Assembly (NCBI RefSeq): GCF_001314325.1 | Contig: NZ_CP009429.1 | Location: 248,501 to 312,500 of the forward strand | DNA length: 64,000 nucleotides | Direction of reading: 5' to 3' | From: Sphingopyxis macrogoltabida | GTDB lineage: Bacteria; Pseudomonadota; Alphaproteobacteria; Sphingomonadales; Sphingomonadaceae | In this document: one piece after another, positions 63,540 through 64,000 of the stretch | Position numbering within the stretch: position 1 is the stretch's first letter | Layout: each line of letters opens with the position of its first letter | Notes under the pieces: generated by a model | The model's input: the letters and a program-made list of their open reading frames with translations, nothing else | Told to the model about the DNA's origin: nothing | The model's database searches: none | Position numbers and translations under genes: made by a program

Positions 63540-64000
63540 TGCGCATTGGGGTTTATCCCGGAACATTCGATCCGATCACGCTCGGGCACATGGACATCAT
63601 TCGCCGCGGTGCGAAGCTGGTTGACCGGCTGGTGATCGGCGTCACCACCAACATCACCAAGTCGCCGCTGTTCGACGATGACGAGCGGATCGAGATGGTG
63701 CGGAACGAAGTCGCGGACATCGACGGCGATATTCGCGTTGTCGGCTTTAACGCGCTGCTGATGGATTTCGCCGAGCGCGAGGGGGCCAGCGTCATCGTCC
63801 GCGGGCTGCGCGCCGTCGCCGATTTCGAATATGAATATCAGATGGCGGGCATGAACCAGCAATTGAACGACCGGATCGAGACGGTCTTCCTGATGGCCGA
63901 CGTGGGGCTGCAGCCGATCGCGTCGCGATTGGTCAAGGAAATCGCGATTTTCGGCGGCGCTATTCACAAATTCGTCACCCCCGCAGTCTGCGAAGCGGTG
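63539..64000 (+). CDS. coaD: Phosphopantetheine adenylyltransferase, partial
   Basis: 154 residues of CoaD are visible; the gene runs off the right edge. It adenylates 4'-phosphopantetheine in CoA synthesis. IGVYPGTFDPITLGHMDIIRRGAKL (~3-27) carries the TxGH nucleotidyltransferase motif, VIRGLRAVADFEYEYQMA (~86) binds ATP, and the PIASRLVKEIAIFGG region near 135 is the ISSSxVKEIA equivalent (here IASRLVKEIA). It overlaps the ispA stop by TGATG. Confidence 0.94.
   Translation, partial: MRIGVYPGTFDPITLGHMDIIRRGAKLVDRLVIGVTTNITKSPLFDDDERIEMVRNEVADIDGDIRVVGFNALLMDFAEREGASVIVRGLRAVADFEYEYQMAGMNQQLNDRIETVFLMADVGLQPIASRLVKEIAIFGGAIHKFVTPAVCEAV

Overview
The window is high-GC alphaproteobacterial chromosome, most likely Sphingomonadales and close to Sphingopyxis. 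This is inferred from the gene content (class II DAHP synthase, the mdh/suc/lpd cluster, COQ4-type protein, sphingomonad-style palindromic repeats) and from codon use; there is no rRNA or tRNA here to confirm it. About 64 host genes are densely packed, many joined by ATGA or TGATG overlaps. No CRISPR array, rRNA or tRNA was seen.

Layout. 1-3018 (minus): kinase-like phosphotransferase (cut by the window edge), CrtC-like protein, metallophosphoesterase and diacylglycerol-kinase-like protein. 3240-7983: alpha/beta hydrolase and MobA-like nucleotidyltransferase, facing a minus-strand set of flippase, isoprenylcysteine methyltransferase-like protein and thymidylate-kinase-like P-loop protein. 8109-11492: sdhB, metallo-beta-lactamase lipoprotein, thioesterase and zapE as one coupled operon. 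13668-21977: TCA-cycle block mdh, sucD, sucA, sucB, lpdA, without sucC and with an odd low-GC spacer where sucC often lies. 21982-40394: SEDS-like protein, TRIC channel, sppA, proB, obgE, TetR regulator, OmpA/NfeD/SPFH genes, CoA lyase, M28 peptidase and class II DAHP synthase.

40658-48794 is the accessory hot spot. An operon of a Popeye-type cAMP-binding membrane protein, a YffB/ArsC-like thioredoxin-fold gene, a glycerophosphodiesterase and an aldo/keto reductase has been split by a 5.1 kb element. The element entered the yffB-like gene at a GA dinucleotide, right at the active-site Cys codon. It carries a large serine recombinase gene next to its right end and an intact, divergent replacement copy of the gene it destroyed next to its left end. 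Inside are phage-like genes (DUF3768, probable DUF6641), small unknown genes, and a GHKL-ATPase gene wrecked by an IS3-family insertion, a frameshift and a 3' deletion. The recombinase itself appears cut in its zinc ribbon, so the element may be stranded.

48862-64000 returns to core genome: a small XRE regulator with two paralogous membrane proteins, panB, a YfgM-like/bamB/der/TusA-like/Hpt operon, DUF418, COQ4-like protein, a DUF559 endonuclease-like gene bracketed by mirrored palindromic repeats, DUF72, purL, xseB, ispA and coaD (cut by the window edge). Main points for follow-up are the self-complementing serine-integrase element, the 34-bp inverted copy of the zapE 3' end, the repeat-bracketed DUF559 gene, the missing sucC, and a motif shared by the TetR and COQ4 promoters.
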